A stretch of DNA of 23,302 bases from a virus: the IMG/VR virus record IMGVR_UViG_3300047548_000092, positions 1-23,302 of that record. One strand, written 5' to 3'. The notes under the pieces are model-generated. The model made no database searches, was not told the origin of the DNA, and saw nothing but the letters and a program-made list of their open reading frames with translations. Positions 5,655 through 14,088 of the stretch are shown here, one piece after another; positions within the stretch are counted from its first letter, which is position 1, and the number at the start of each line of letters is the position of its first letter. Both the position numbers and the translations under genes were made by a program.

Positions 5655-7009
5655 TATTCAAACCCCAAGAACTTGACACCACCGGCTGCGGGCGCAGCGG
5701 GAACGGCGGGTGCTGCACCACCAGCGCGGGCAGCGCGAGATTGAGCGTTTGCAACACCCTTGCGGATCACGTCTTGCAGGTCGAGTGCGGCGCGAATGAA
5801 CTCTTTTTCGTCGGTCGAGGTGGACATCCGGTTGATGGCGTCCGTGCCCTTCTGACCTTCTTTTTCAGTGATGGCACCGCCACCCTTGAGCGATTCAAAG
5901 GCTTCGAGGAACGATGCACCCTTAATCTGGTCGAAGCGCGACATGAAGCCAGCGGCGTCGGTGCCCGGAACAAACCGAGCGCCCGGGAGCCAAGTGGCAC
6001 CCACGGCGTTCTCGAAGCCGGGGTGGGGCTTAGAGCCTTCAATCAAGCGACCCTTGGAGTCGCGTTTGCCGATCAACTCGTCGATCAGGCGCACACCTTC
6101 TTCGGCACGACTGACAATCTTTGGCAGCGCCTGCACTGCGGCCACATCACCCTTAGCGATGGCTTCACCGGTGGCGCGGGCAGCGCCCATGCGCTGCTGG
6201 AACGCAGGATCGGCTTCCCGACGTGCGTTTTCCTCCAGCACCGCGACACGGCGACCTTCGAGGCCGATGCGCAGACCTTCGTTGCGGATGCGCTCGGCTT
6301 CGCCCGGGGCCATTGTCTTCTTTTCGGCGCCAATGGTCTTGAGTTCGCCGGTGAGTGGGGCAAACGTGCGCGACACGACCTGACCGCCGAGGTCCGTGGT
6401 GGACAGTTGTGGCTTGTTCAGTTCCATGAACTTCTCGGTACCCAACTTCGACTCGTTGATCAGTCGGGCAAGGCCACCGGGAGTCTGGATCAGTTGTGCA
6501 ATGCGGCCACGAGACTGGTCAGCAGTCACACCACGAGCAGCCAGCGCAGGCCCGATGATCGGGTCTTTGTGATTGGCCTCGTGCCATGCGATGTACGCTT
6601 CGGCAGCACCGGGAGCGTTGGGGTCCAGCGTTTCAAGAAAGCCACGGGAACGCTTGAGCGCGGCGTCCAGCACCTCACCCTCGGTCTTGGCTTGCGTCAG
6701 GCGCTGAGTCTTGACCTCACCCAGTTTCTTCTCGATGTCGGGCAGCTTGGAACCATAACCTCCAGAGGCAAGCGAGGTGCGCAGACGATTGATGTCCACG
6801 TCGCCGGTCTGAGGGTTGTATGCTTCAGCGTATGCGCGATTGAGTGCGTTGGTGGCTTCTTGCTCACGCTGGGCCTGTTGCATCTGCATCTGGGCCAGTT
6901 GGTTCTGCTGTTGGGCACCTTGGATCGCCATGACGCGACCGTATTGCTGCAACGGGTCTTGAAGTTCGATGCCTTTGACACCGAGAGCGATTGCGGGATT
7001 GATAGGCAT
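5654..7009 (-). CDS. Injection / internal virion protein (P22 gp20-like position)
   Basis: 451 aa, close to P22 gp20 in length. The start has a TAAGGAG stop-plus-ribosome site from the gene before. It begins MPINPAIALGVKGIELQDPL, followed by a Gln-rich helix (QQQNQLAQMQMQQAQREQ) at residues 33-50 that fits a coiled coil. A C-terminal region has HPGFENAVG, LPGARFVPGTDAAGF and RFDQIKGASFLEAFESLKG, a block I associate with uncharacterised phage virion proteins. It ends in an Ala/Pro-rich tail. It probably leaves the virion with the DNA or sits inside the head. That role is inferred from gene order. Confidence 0.65.
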   Translation of the reverse strand: MPINPAIALGVKGIELQDPLQQYGRVMAIQGAQQQNQLAQMQMQQAQREQEATNALNRAYAEAYNPQTGDVDINRLRTSLASGGYGSKLPDIEKKLGEVKTQRLTQAKTEGEVLDAALKRSRGFLETLDPNAPGAAEAYIAWHEANHKDPIIGPALAARGVTADQSRGRIAQLIQTPGGLARLINESKLGTEKFMELNKPQLSTTDLGGQVVSRTFAPLTGELKTIGAEKKTMAPGEAERIRNEGLRIGLEGRRVAVLEENARREADPAFQQRMGAARATGEAIAKGDVAAVQALPKIVSRAEEGVRLIDELIGKRDSKGRLIEGSKPHPGFENAVGATWLPGARFVPGTDAAGFMSRFDQIKGASFLEAFESLKGGGAITEKEGQKGTDAINRMSTSTDEKEFIRAALDLQDVIRKGVANAQSRAARAGGAAPAVPAAPAAGGVKFLGFE

Positions 7010-7018
7010 GTTGACTCC

Positions 7019-7726
7019 TTACCCGATGTTGGCCGTGTACGGCACTTCGTAAGACGGGTAGGTCGGTGTCGATGCCGGGACGCCCGGACTGCGCAGAGCA
7101 TTGAGCATGTTCTGACCCTGCGAGTAGTTCAGGTATGTACCCAGCGCACCCGTGAGTGCATTGGCACCACCCACATAACCCGAGGCCCGAGCAGCCGCAC
7201 CGCTCATTTGGGTTTCACCGATGTTTTGCGCAGTGCGCATACCAGCTTCACCAAGCTGCTGCGCAGTCGTTTGACCAACCCCTGCAAGGGATTGGAGCGG
7301 TTGCAGACGTGCCGCCCTTTCGGTCTGATACCGATTGAATGCGTTCATGTACTCCTGAGAGCCAAGGTCTTGACCGAAGCGTTGGATGCCCTTGAGCGTA
7401 GCACCTGAGAGCAAGCCACCACGGGCCGCAGCCGACCGCTCCAGCGCCTTCATGCCTTCGGACATGCGGAAGCCGTAACCCGGGTCGGCTTGAAACTGGG
7501 ACATCCCAAACGGCGTGTACTCGGTCGCCAGCGGCACCAGCTTGTTGAGCGCCGTTTCTCCTGCTTGACGCCACGGTTCGGACAGTTGAACCTGCCGCTC
7601 GAACATGCGCTCTTGACCTTCAGAAGCACGATCAGCCGCAGCGGCTTGAGTCCCTGCGGCTTTGTTGGAGGCAATTCCTCCGATTACAGCACTGCCGACA
7701 ACGGCACCAGCAACCCAAAAAGTCAT
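7019..7726 (-). CDS. DNA transfer protein (P22 gp7-like)
   Basis: 235 aa, similar in length to P22 gp7 (229 aa). The N-terminus is hydrophobic and small-residue rich (FWVAGAVVGSAVIGGIASNK), which fits an ejected protein that meets the membrane. The middle holds ADPGYGFRMSEGMKALERSA and GLLSGATLKGIQRFGQDLGS, a block widely seen in phage proteins annotated as DNA transfer or tail proteins. The C-terminus is Tyr/Pro rich. It starts by ATGA overlap with the cupin gene and is followed by the other two injection-type genes, in the P22 order 7-20-16. Confidence 0.7.
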   Translation of the reverse strand: MTFWVAGAVVGSAVIGGIASNKAAGTQAAAADRASEGQERMFERQVQLSEPWRQAGETALNKLVPLATEYTPFGMSQFQADPGYGFRMSEGMKALERSAAARGGLLSGATLKGIQRFGQDLGSQEYMNAFNRYQTERAARLQPLQSLAGVGQTTAQQLGEAGMRTAQNIGETQMSGAAARASGYVGGANALTGALGTYLNYSQGQNMLNALRSPGVPASTPTYPSYEVPYTANIG

Positions 7727-8190
7727 GGCTGCACCTCGATTTCTTTGTGTTTGATCTGATTACCGAGACTGTACATCGAATCGGGTTCGACCTCAACCAA
7801 TTCGGCTTCGGCTTCCTCGACCGTTTTTGACTCGGTGGCGTGGAACGTCATGCAAAGCGTGTCGGTTACTGCATATACCGCCCGCTTTGTCCCGGGTTTG
7901 CTTTGAAACAAATGAGGCCCGGTGACCTCTTGCGCATTTCCCTCACCGTCCGTGATCTGGACAGTTCCAGACACAATGAGATAGAAGTGTTCTTTTTTGT
8001 GGACTGCGCCGACCACCAAAACTCCGGCGTGACGAAACACTTCACGACAGTACATCCCGCCGTAAAAATAGTGCTTTGTCTCGGGTTCGTATTGCGGCAG
8101 CTTGGACAACTCCTGCTGCAAGGTTTCCACCTTCTGCCGCATCATTTGCGGCGGCGCAACCTCAAACCCTTTACCGTAGGTCACTCTCAC
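7723..8190 (-). CDS. Cupin-fold phage protein
   Basis: 155 aa, GTG start in a GTGA overlap with the gene before. Residues about 45-120 form a single cupin barrel: a GAVHKKEHFYLIVSGTVQI strand pair with two His, then GPHLFQSKPGTKRAVYAVTD and a terminal strand TLCMTFHAT. H68 and H72 would be the metal ligands of the first cupin motif; the second motif has no obvious His, so metal binding is uncertain. Cupins of this size occur in some podoviruses inside structural gene clusters. A structural or small-ligand-binding role is possible, and no enzyme activity can be assigned. Confidence 0.7.
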   Translation of the reverse strand: MRVTYGKGFEVAPPQMMRQKVETLQQELSKLPQYEPETKHYFYGGMYCREVFRHAGVLVVGAVHKKEHFYLIVSGTVQITDGEGNAQEVTGPHLFQSKPGTKRAVYAVTDTLCMTFHATESKTVEEAEAELVEVEPDSMYSLGNQIKHKEIEVQP

Positions 8191-8525
8191 TGCGTCACCT
8201 CACGACCACTGACGCGCATGTTGATGGCGCTGGCGGTCCCGGCAATCGTGGAAATGAAGTCGCCGGGGTTGAGCACCTGACCCACCAATTCTGGGAATGT
8301 GTAGACCTCGGCAGGCTGGAGCGTCTTGGTTTTGGTGATCAGGTTGGTATTGCCAGCCGAGCCAGCGGTGGTCACAAGGTTGACCGAAATCGTCGCAGCA
8401 GCGGCGCTGTAATTGGTCGCCGTGAACTTGTCGATGATCGTGGTCACATTGGTGGCCGTGTATTGTGTGGTTTGAGTTGCCTCGACAGTTTTGCCGGGAA
8501 CCAAATTCTTGACAGTCACTGTCAT
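8187..8525 (-). CDS. Small beta-rich structural protein
   Basis: 112 aa. The start has a perfect TAAGGAG 7 nt or so upstream that contains the stop of the preceding gene. The protein is rich in Thr, Ala and Val and has few charged residues (QYTATNVTTIIDKFTATNYS, LQPAEVYTFPELVGQVLNPG), typical of a beta-sandwich virion component. This layout recurs in phage tail or neck clusters without a known role. The next gene overlaps by GTGA. Confidence 0.6.
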   Translation of the reverse strand: MTVTVKNLVPGKTVEATQTTQYTATNVTTIIDKFTATNYSAAAATISVNLVTTAGSAGNTNLITKTKTLQPAEVYTFPELVGQVLNPGDFISTIAGTASAINMRVSGREVTQ

Positions 8526-8535
8526 GGTGAACTCC

Positions 8536-9849
8536 TTATTCCAGTTCCAACGAGTTGTTGGAGTCGTACTGCGTCATTATCCAATTTGTGCCGTCAGAAA
8601 CCAAGGTGGCATTTGCACCCGCCACGGCTTCCAAAATGGCTGTGGTGGCAGAACCACCGGTCAACGGCACGACATTGCTCGAAGCTGACACGAGGGTCTG
8701 GGCTTGGTAATTTTGGAAATGCAACTCCCGACCCGTATTGGCGCTGGCGCTGGGCAGCGTCACGGTGCAGGATGACCCCGACTTGTTGTTGATCAGCCAC
8801 TTTTCACCAGCGGCCACCGTGAAGTTGGCGGTCTTGGTGACAGGGGCTGTTGCCGTACCCGCGACCACCGTCGAGGCGGGCACATTTTCCCATCGCTGCT
8901 GCACTGAATCGTACTGGAGCAAATCGCCGCCCGCCAACCCGGTGATCTCGACGTTGGAGTCAGTGCTGCCAAGGGCCGATCCGAATGTGGGACGGACAAA
9001 CAGCGATCCATTGGTGGCCGCAGCCCGCACCACAGAGGCCACGATGACCTTGGGGTTGGGTGCCGTGGGGACCGTTTTGGTCAGGCCACCGGGCACAGCA
9101 GGGTTGTAGTACAGAACCTGCCCATCTACCCAAGCCTCTGCACCACCACTGGTGTTTAGACCACGCACCAGACCAAACCACGTCACGTAACCCCAGCCGT
9201 TGAGTGCGATGTCTTGGGTGGCGACACCCATGACGTACTCGTTTTGAGTCGCCGTCAGTCCGGTGGCTGGGGCACCCTTGAGCGCACCCGAGGCACCCAC
9301 GGTGCCAGTGAACATTACGACTTGGCCGTTGGTGATGGCGGCGTCGGCCTTGATTCGGTAGTAGGTTTCCTCACCGATCTGCTGGATCACGCCACCGCTG
9401 TCCTCCATGACGAGGTTGAGCGTCTTGATGCCGTCAGCGTCATCCCAGTACAACGTGCCGTTGGCGGCAGCACCTGTCGGAAAACCGGCAGGTGATGTGT
9501 CGAATTTCAGCCACGGTATGTTGTCCTGTTGGAGCGCGGCCATTGTGCCCAACTCTTGCCGGGGCAGCGTCTGCAACTCTTGGCGCACGGCATCCAGCGC
9601 CGCCTGCAACTCAGATGTGCCGGAAGCCGGTGTCAGGTTTCCGACAGCCTGATTGATCAGCAGTGTCAGTTCATCGACAGTCAGCGGAGGTGGGCCTTTC
9701 TGCACATCGTCGAGTGAGATGCTGCTACCACCCGTCAGGGTGAACAGCGACAGGAAGAACATATACCACTCACGCGACACCGTGTTGGTGCGCGGGTCGA
9801 TAAACGCAACCCGAGGAGGCGTGATTGGTACGTTCAACGGATTAGGCAT
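8536..9849 (-). CDS. Tail or head-fibre-like structural protein
   Basis: 437 aa. The N-terminus has FIDPRTNTVSREWYMFFLSL, a segment that recurs at the start of phage virion proteins near the neck. A helical linker follows (residues 75-105), then a domain near 160-290 with NGQVVMFTGT, YVMGVATQDIALNGWGYVTW and GQVLYYNP, a beta module common in phage fibres. The C-terminus has a LLQYDSVQQRWENVPA strand and a beta block ending near NWIMTQYDSN. It sits where P22 has its tail needle genes, so a distal tail role is likely but not shown. It overlaps the gp10-like gene by 8 bp. Confidence 0.6.
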   Translation of the reverse strand: MPNPLNVPITPPRVAFIDPRTNTVSREWYMFFLSLFTLTGGSSISLDDVQKGPPPLTVDELTLLINQAVGNLTPASGTSELQAALDAVRQELQTLPRQELGTMAALQQDNIPWLKFDTSPAGFPTGAAANGTLYWDDADGIKTLNLVMEDSGGVIQQIGEETYYRIKADAAITNGQVVMFTGTVGASGALKGAPATGLTATQNEYVMGVATQDIALNGWGYVTWFGLVRGLNTSGGAEAWVDGQVLYYNPAVPGGLTKTVPTAPNPKVIVASVVRAAATNGSLFVRPTFGSALGSTDSNVEITGLAGGDLLQYDSVQQRWENVPASTVVAGTATAPVTKTANFTVAAGEKWLINNKSGSSCTVTLPSASANTGRELHFQNYQAQTLVSASSNVVPLTGGSATTAILEAVAGANATLVSDGTNWIMTQYDSNNSLELE

Positions 9850-11374
9850 TCGTTGGACTCACGATCAACTCAGCACCCACGATGGCGATCTTCACGGGGT
9901 CAGTGCCGCTGACCTCGTACACTCGGTCACGAATTTTCATAGTCATACCCAGACGACGCCAGATTGCGCGGCGATAGAACTCACCGATTTTACCGATGCT
10001 GATCCAATGCTCGTTGGACCATGTGTGCCCACCATCGTCGCTCCAGCGCAGCATGACCTGCGGATCAACACCTTGAACCGCAAGTTCCATTTGGTCAGCG
10101 ATCAGAGGATCACCGCTTTCGGTGACAAGTTGGTCACCGGTTTCAGTGCGCAAGTAAATCACTTCGGAAACTTGCAACCCGTTCAGTCCGACACCTGTTT
10201 CCAGATCGAGTTGAAGGCTGTGCTGCGCGGTGCGCTTGAGATTGTTTTGTCCAGTAGGAAGTGCCCGCCACGACCGCAGCCACTTTTGGATGCCACCATT
10301 GTCCGAGTAGTCTTCCAAGTCGAATGCGTAGACGTTGGCGTTTTGATAGTCACCCACCAACACATCACCATTGAAAAACGCCTGACAGTTGCTGCGGTGA
10401 CGAGTGAACGCGCCATTGATGAATCCGGCCCGCTCGTGCCACGCCTGTGTTGCCACGTCGTAGACCCACGTCGTGTTGGCTTGCGGGAAGATCAGCACGT
10501 AGAAGCTGTGACCGTCCTGCTGGTACGTGTACCCGATGGCGTCCGACATGTCATCGTACTGCTGGATTTGCCACTCAACAGCGTGGGTCGAGATGCGCTG
10601 ACCGGTGTAGCCGTTGGCCCGGTAGACAATCCCCTGACCCCGAGCGTCCTTACCCAGCCAGAACAATCCGTTGTCCATCTTGGCAATCGAGTACGGGGCA
10701 GCGCAGCCCAGTTCGTTGAACGCGCCTTGGATGCGCGACAGTGGGAAATCTGCGTTGCCGCTGTTGTACCAAACCTCAACCGAGTTGGTGCCAAACACCC
10801 AGATTTCGCGGTGGTCTGCGATGATGCCGACTACGCCATCCGGGGAACCTTCGGCGCTGGCAAAGTCCAGCGGGTCCACGCTCAAACCATCCAGCAGGCT
10901 GGTAACCCAAATTTTCTGACTGTTCGGCTCGTTGAAGACGAAGTAGCCGTCGAGGTAGGCCACGGTCACCGCACCCGGGAAGTCACTGTCTGCGATCTGG
11001 GCAAATGCGTTGGTCGTGACGTTGTAGATGAAGCTCGGGCCGTTACAAGCCACAAACAACTGGGTGCCGTTGTCAGCCATGCTGACAGGCCCGCTGGTGC
11101 CCGCCACCGTACCCAGCAGGGTCACGGTGTAGGCCGAGTCCACCTTGTACAGCTTGTCGCGGCTGACCACGTACAGATTTGCACCCAGTTGCCACAGGCC
11201 ACGGATAGGTCCAAGGCCCACGGACACCTTCAACTTGAGGCCCGGTGCGCGGTTCAGGAACGCAGGCTCTTTGCCACCCTCAGGGATGATCTCGGGAAAT
11301 AGATTGACCATGCGGGCATCCGCAGCGTTGACGCTGCGGGCCACGTATGCGGAGCCGAGGATCGGGGTCTTCAT
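9842..11374 (-). CDS. Tail accessory / packaged-DNA stabilisation protein (P22 gp10-like)
   Basis: 510 aa against 472 for P22 gp10. In P22 this protein joins gp4 to extend the portal channel and help plug the DNA. Supporting features are the N-terminal strand block (MVNLFPEIIPEGGKEPAFLN), repeated beta-propeller-like strands (SPDGVVGIIADHREIWVFGT and GLFWLGKDARGQGIVY) and a C-terminal DGGHTWSN / GKIGEFYRRAIWRRLG block, the same order as in gp10. Residues near 400-425 carry an insertion with two 8-residue pseudo-repeats (LRTETGDQ, LVTESGDP). It follows the gp4-like gene with a TGATG overlap, as expected for partners. Confidence 0.85.
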   Translation of the reverse strand: MKTPILGSAYVARSVNAADARMVNLFPEIIPEGGKEPAFLNRAPGLKLKVSVGLGPIRGLWQLGANLYVVSRDKLYKVDSAYTVTLLGTVAGTSGPVSMADNGTQLFVACNGPSFIYNVTTNAFAQIADSDFPGAVTVAYLDGYFVFNEPNSQKIWVTSLLDGLSVDPLDFASAEGSPDGVVGIIADHREIWVFGTNSVEVWYNSGNADFPLSRIQGAFNELGCAAPYSIAKMDNGLFWLGKDARGQGIVYRANGYTGQRISTHAVEWQIQQYDDMSDAIGYTYQQDGHSFYVLIFPQANTTWVYDVATQAWHERAGFINGAFTRHRSNCQAFFNGDVLVGDYQNANVYAFDLEDYSDNGGIQKWLRSWRALPTGQNNLKRTAQHSLQLDLETGVGLNGLQVSEVIYLRTETGDQLVTESGDPLIADQMELAVQGVDPQVMLRWSDDGGHTWSNEHWISIGKIGEFYRRAIWRRLGMTMKIRDRVYEVSGTDPVKIAIVGAELIVSPTNA

Positions 11375-12084
11375 CAGAAGTTCCCAGCGTAGATGTTGAA
11401 CCGCTGTTTGTTCGCCACGACACCGTAGGGCAGGCTCATGATGTCGTTCGGGTTGTTGATGCGCTTGAGGTTGCGCTTGCTGGTCATGGCGATGCGCTGG
11501 ACCTGCGGCGACGGCTCAACACCAAACTCGGGCGCGATCTCCATCGCCAAGTTGTAAGTGAAGGCCCGCATGTACCCGGGCGGGAAGTGCAACTGGGTTG
11601 CCAGATTGGCAGGCTGCGTCAACTCCTGCACCGAGATGAAGTGCCACTCCAAGACCTGCGTGGGCTTGGGGTAGATGAACATCTCGACATCGGGGAATGT
11701 CTCGTTGACGAAGATGACCTGCGGAAAGGTCGAGGTAGCCGTCTTGACCGCGATGCCGTTGTACTGGTCTTGGTTGATGAACTTGATGCCATACGACACG
11801 CCGCTGGGAGCGCGGTAGTAGGTGGCGTCATCGAGCAGCACGGGGCGGTTGCCCACGAAGTCACCAGTAGGGCCAAGAGTGCGGCGAATCTCGCCTGCGG
11901 GCCAACTGAATACCTGATCTTGGGTGGCGTAGACCGACAGGCGCTCAGTGTTCCACGAGTCGATCATCTGGTTCATCGCCAGAAGCGCATCTTGGCTTGT
12001 CGCCGCTGACGGGGTTTCACCCTCGGCCAGTACACCGAGCAGGCGCAAGGCCCGGTTGATTTGATCGCCAGCGGTCGTTGCCAT
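11374..12084 (-). CDS. Tail accessory factor / head completion protein (P22 gp4-like)
   Basis: 236 aa. The N-terminus ATTAGDQINRALRLLGVLAE with A-L-L-A-M-N-Q-M-I-D-S-W matches the start of P22 gp4, which binds beneath the portal. The end has PGYMRAFTYNLAMEIAPEFG and RIAMTSKRNLKRIN, which match the gp4 helices (HNLACRIAPDYA in P22). Between them is an extra segment of about 90 residues (residues 60-155, beta-rich with Tyr and Phe), so the protein is longer than the 166 aa of P22 gp4. No peptidoglycan hydrolase motif can be confirmed. The next gene is the gp10-like partner. Confidence 0.85.
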   Translation of the reverse strand: MATTAGDQINRALRLLGVLAEGETPSAATSQDALLAMNQMIDSWNTERLSVYATQDQVFSWPAGEIRRTLGPTGDFVGNRPVLLDDATYYRAPSGVSYGIKFINQDQYNGIAVKTATSTFPQVIFVNETFPDVEMFIYPKPTQVLEWHFISVQELTQPANLATQLHFPPGYMRAFTYNLAMEIAPEFGVEPSPQVQRIAMTSKRNLKRINNPNDIMSLPYGVVANKQRFNIYAGNF

Positions 12085-12085
12085 T

Positions 12086-12343
12086 TCAGCTTCCTTCGGA
12101 TTCGTCGCTTGCCGAAGTCAGAAAGTCTGGAACTTCGTTGGGCTGTTCGATGGGTTGTGGGGTCACCTTGCGCGAAGACTTGCGTTTGACGTGCAGTTCT
12201 TCAACGGGTGCCGCTTCGGTCGGTTTTTCGACGGGCGTATCGGGATTGTACTCCGACCAACCGTTTTTGACATCCTGTTCTATCTCCAGTTCGTTGATGG
12301 CAACTTTGGCACCGTGAATGGGGTGTACGAGTACGACGTTCAT
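12086..12343 (-). CDS. 85-aa hypothetical protein between capsid and neck genes
   Basis: 85 aa from the ATG at 12343, chosen because GGAG lies 6 nt upstream; an ATG at 12355 overlaps that site and is less likely. The N-terminal half is compact (VVLVHPIHGAKVAINELEIE, then KNGWSEYNPD), and the C-terminal half is a charged, Pro/Glu-rich tail. It follows a terminator and precedes the gp4-like gene by one base (TGAAATG). The small N-terminal domain recurs near podovirus head genes. Function is unknown. Confidence 0.6.
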   Translation of the reverse strand: MNVVLVHPIHGAKVAINELEIEQDVKNGWSEYNPDTPVEKPTEAAPVEELHVKRKSSRKVTPQPIEQPNEVPDFLTSASDESEGS

Positions 12344-12358
12344 GTGATTCTCCATGTG

Positions 12359-12382
12359 AAAACGGGGCCGAAGCCCCGTTTT
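12359..12382 (-). terminator. Rho-independent terminator, UUCG loop, near-symmetric
   Basis: On the minus strand an AAAACGGGGC arm, a TTCG loop and a GCCCCGTTTT arm form a perfect stem ending in TTTT. The plus strand also ends in TTTT, so the hairpin could stop transcription both ways. It lies directly after the 135-aa gene. Confidence 0.9.
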
Positions 12383-12398
12383 ACTTCTTGCTCAAGAT

Positions 12399-12806
12399 TT
12401 AGGCAATCTTGTAGACCGTCCAAGCTGCATCGCCGGTCTTGCGGAACCGAAATGCTGCGCTGGAAGTGATAGCGACAGCAACAAAAGCATTGCCGCCATC
12501 GGTCAGACCGGTAGCGGTAGCCAGAGTCACCGTACCAGACGACGTGCCCACGTTGACCACATTCAGGTCGAAGGTGCTGCCAACGGTTGCGTTGGGAACA
12601 GCAGCGTCGATCAGAGCAGCGGTCGGCAGCGTATAAGTCGCAGCGGAGGTTGAGGGGTTTGCAACCAGCATACCGCCAGTGATCTGGGCAGCAGTCAGGG
12701 TAGCCGTGGAAGTGGCGGTTTGAGGCGCAGCAAAAGCGCCCATGATGGTTTCAGCACGATTGCCTGCACCGACTTGATAACCGCCTGCACCGTTAGGGAG
12801 AGCCAT
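12399..12806 (-). CDS. Possible capsid decoration or head protein
   Basis: 135 aa, with an AAGGAAA ribosome site. The protein is small, rich in Ala and Thr, poor in charge and almost all beta by composition (TATSTATLTAAQITGGMLVA, then GSTFDLNVVNVGTSSGTVTL). It looks like the beta-sandwich part of some phage head fibre or decoration proteins. It lies directly after the coat gene and is bracketed by two terminators, so its message can be made apart from the neck genes. The role is inferred from place and composition. Confidence 0.6.
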   Translation of the reverse strand: MALPNGAGGYQVGAGNRAETIMGAFAAPQTATSTATLTAAQITGGMLVANPSTSAATYTLPTAALIDAAVPNATVGSTFDLNVVNVGTSSGTVTLATATGLTDGGNAFVAVAITSSAAFRFRKTGDAAWTVYKIA

Positions 12807-12834
12807 GATGATTTCCTTTCAAGAATGAGTTCAG

Positions 12835-12856
12835 AAAAGAGGGGCCGAAGCCCCTC
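12835..12856 (-). terminator. Rho-independent terminator after the coat gene
   Basis: On the minus strand GAGGGGC-TTCG-GCCCCTC is a perfect 7-bp stem with a UUCG loop, followed by TTTTC. On the plus strand no T run follows, so it serves the coat transcript only. It shares its 14-nt core (GGGGCTTCGGCCCC) with the terminator at 12359-12382. Confidence 0.93.
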
Positions 12857-12864
12857 GGTTCAGA

Positions 12865-14073
12865 TTAGCCCCACATGCGGCAGGCCATCTGCGGACGGAT
12901 CGTGTTGTAGCCGTACAGAACGTCAACACGGCACGGCATACGGTCGTTGTTGATGTCGTACTGGCGAACCACACGCAGGCTGATGCCGTTGTGGACGGCA
13001 CGAGAGGCCATGTCCACGCCTTGCGGCAGCAGCAGGTCAGCGGTGGCAAACGCGATGGCGTCACGGTGATATGCCAAGTTCTGAGCGTAGGTCAGACCAG
13101 AAGCGCCAACGAACGTCACGGCCTTGCTGTTACCCGGCAGGGTCACAACGGTAGCCAGAGCGTTGCTGCCCGAGTACATCGGGGCCACGGTGATGTTGCC
13201 TTCGCCAGACGAACCCAGAGTCACGTCAGCCAAAGCGACGAACTGGAACAGCGAACCGGTGGATTCGCGGGTCTGGGGGTTGGCAGCGAAGCAGCCGTCC
13301 ACGGTGAACACGTCGCCAGCTTTCACGGTAGCGCCGTTACCAGCGCCGGTAATGGCGATGGTGGTAGCGCCTTCAGCGGTCACAGCAGCCGAGGTCGTGC
13401 CGCCAGTAGCGGTACGGGTGCCCACGGTGAAGGACTTGATGGACTGGCTCATGTTCACTTCGTCGTAGCCCAAAACCTGCTCACCCATCATGCCGTTCTT
13501 GAACTGGCGGGAGATCACGTCTTGGGGGTTGAAGAAGCCGGACAGGCCGTTCACCAGCGCAGCGTTGGCGGCGGGGTTCACGGTCAGGAAGCGCGGGGCC
13601 ATCGTGGCAGCGTTTTCGTTCAGCTTCTGTTGGGCTTGCAGCATCACCAGAGCGGTGGCGGGGGCCACGCCGGGGGTACCGACCGAGTTGCCGACCAGCT
13701 TGAATGCGTTGGCAACGTCAGCGTCCACGGTGGAAGCCAACTGGCTGATACGAGGCTTCAGCACACGCTCTGCGAAGTCGTCCAACTGCATGGTCAGTTC
13801 GGCAGAGGTGAAGTTGATGCCAACGTGCTTCTGCGAGGCCACGGTCAGGGTGGTGTACTGCTCGTTGTCGTCCTGTGCTTGCAGGGCGGCACCGTCAGTC
13901 ACCAGAGCGCGGTCGGGCAGACGGATACGCAGGGTTGAACCGATCTTTGCACCTTCAACAGCAAAGCTGTCGTCGTACTGGCGGTTCACGTTGCGGGTGA
14001 TCACGAGGTTGTTCTCCAGAATTTCCAGAGATTTGCGCGTGATCATGTCAATGGTGAGAAGGCTGTTTGCCAT
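12865..14073 (-). CDS. Major capsid (coat) protein, P22 gp5-like
   Basis: 402 aa against 430 for P22 coat. The N-terminus ANSLLTIDMITRKSLEILEN with NNLVITRNVNRQYDDSFAVE and GAKIGSTLRIRLPDR is the standard start of the P22-type coat family. Residues about 215-305 are beta-rich and poorly charged (TTIAITGAGNGATVKAGDVF), which fits the inserted I-domain of P22 coat that stabilises the subunit. The C-terminus DRMPCRVDVLYGYNTIRPQM is also typical. It follows the scaffold gene by 15 bp with an AGGAC site upstream. A strong terminator follows it. Confidence 0.95.
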   Translation of the reverse strand: MANSLLTIDMITRKSLEILENNLVITRNVNRQYDDSFAVEGAKIGSTLRIRLPDRALVTDGAALQAQDDNEQYTTLTVASQKHVGINFTSAELTMQLDDFAERVLKPRISQLASTVDADVANAFKLVGNSVGTPGVAPATALVMLQAQQKLNENAATMAPRFLTVNPAANAALVNGLSGFFNPQDVISRQFKNGMMGEQVLGYDEVNMSQSIKSFTVGTRTATGGTTSAAVTAEGATTIAITGAGNGATVKAGDVFTVDGCFAANPQTRESTGSLFQFVALADVTLGSSGEGNITVAPMYSGSNALATVVTLPGNSKAVTFVGASGLTYAQNLAYHRDAIAFATADLLLPQGVDMASRAVHNGISLRVVRQYDINNDRMPCRVDVLYGYNTIRPQMACRMWG

Positions 14074-14088
14074 GATTCAAAGTCCTAT

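Noticed and set aside
5741-7408. 555-codon open frame on the plus strand
   Set aside because: It runs antisense across two convincing virion genes in a fixed frame relation, has no recognisable domain and looks like a composition shadow of GC-biased codons.
9653-11302. 549-codon open frame on the plus strand
   Set aside because: Antisense to the gp10-like gene and part of the 437-aa gene; low-complexity Val/Asp/His-rich translation without motifs.
12991-13938. 315-codon open frame antisense to coat
   Set aside because: Shadow of the highly biased coat gene; Gly/His/Val-rich with no domain.
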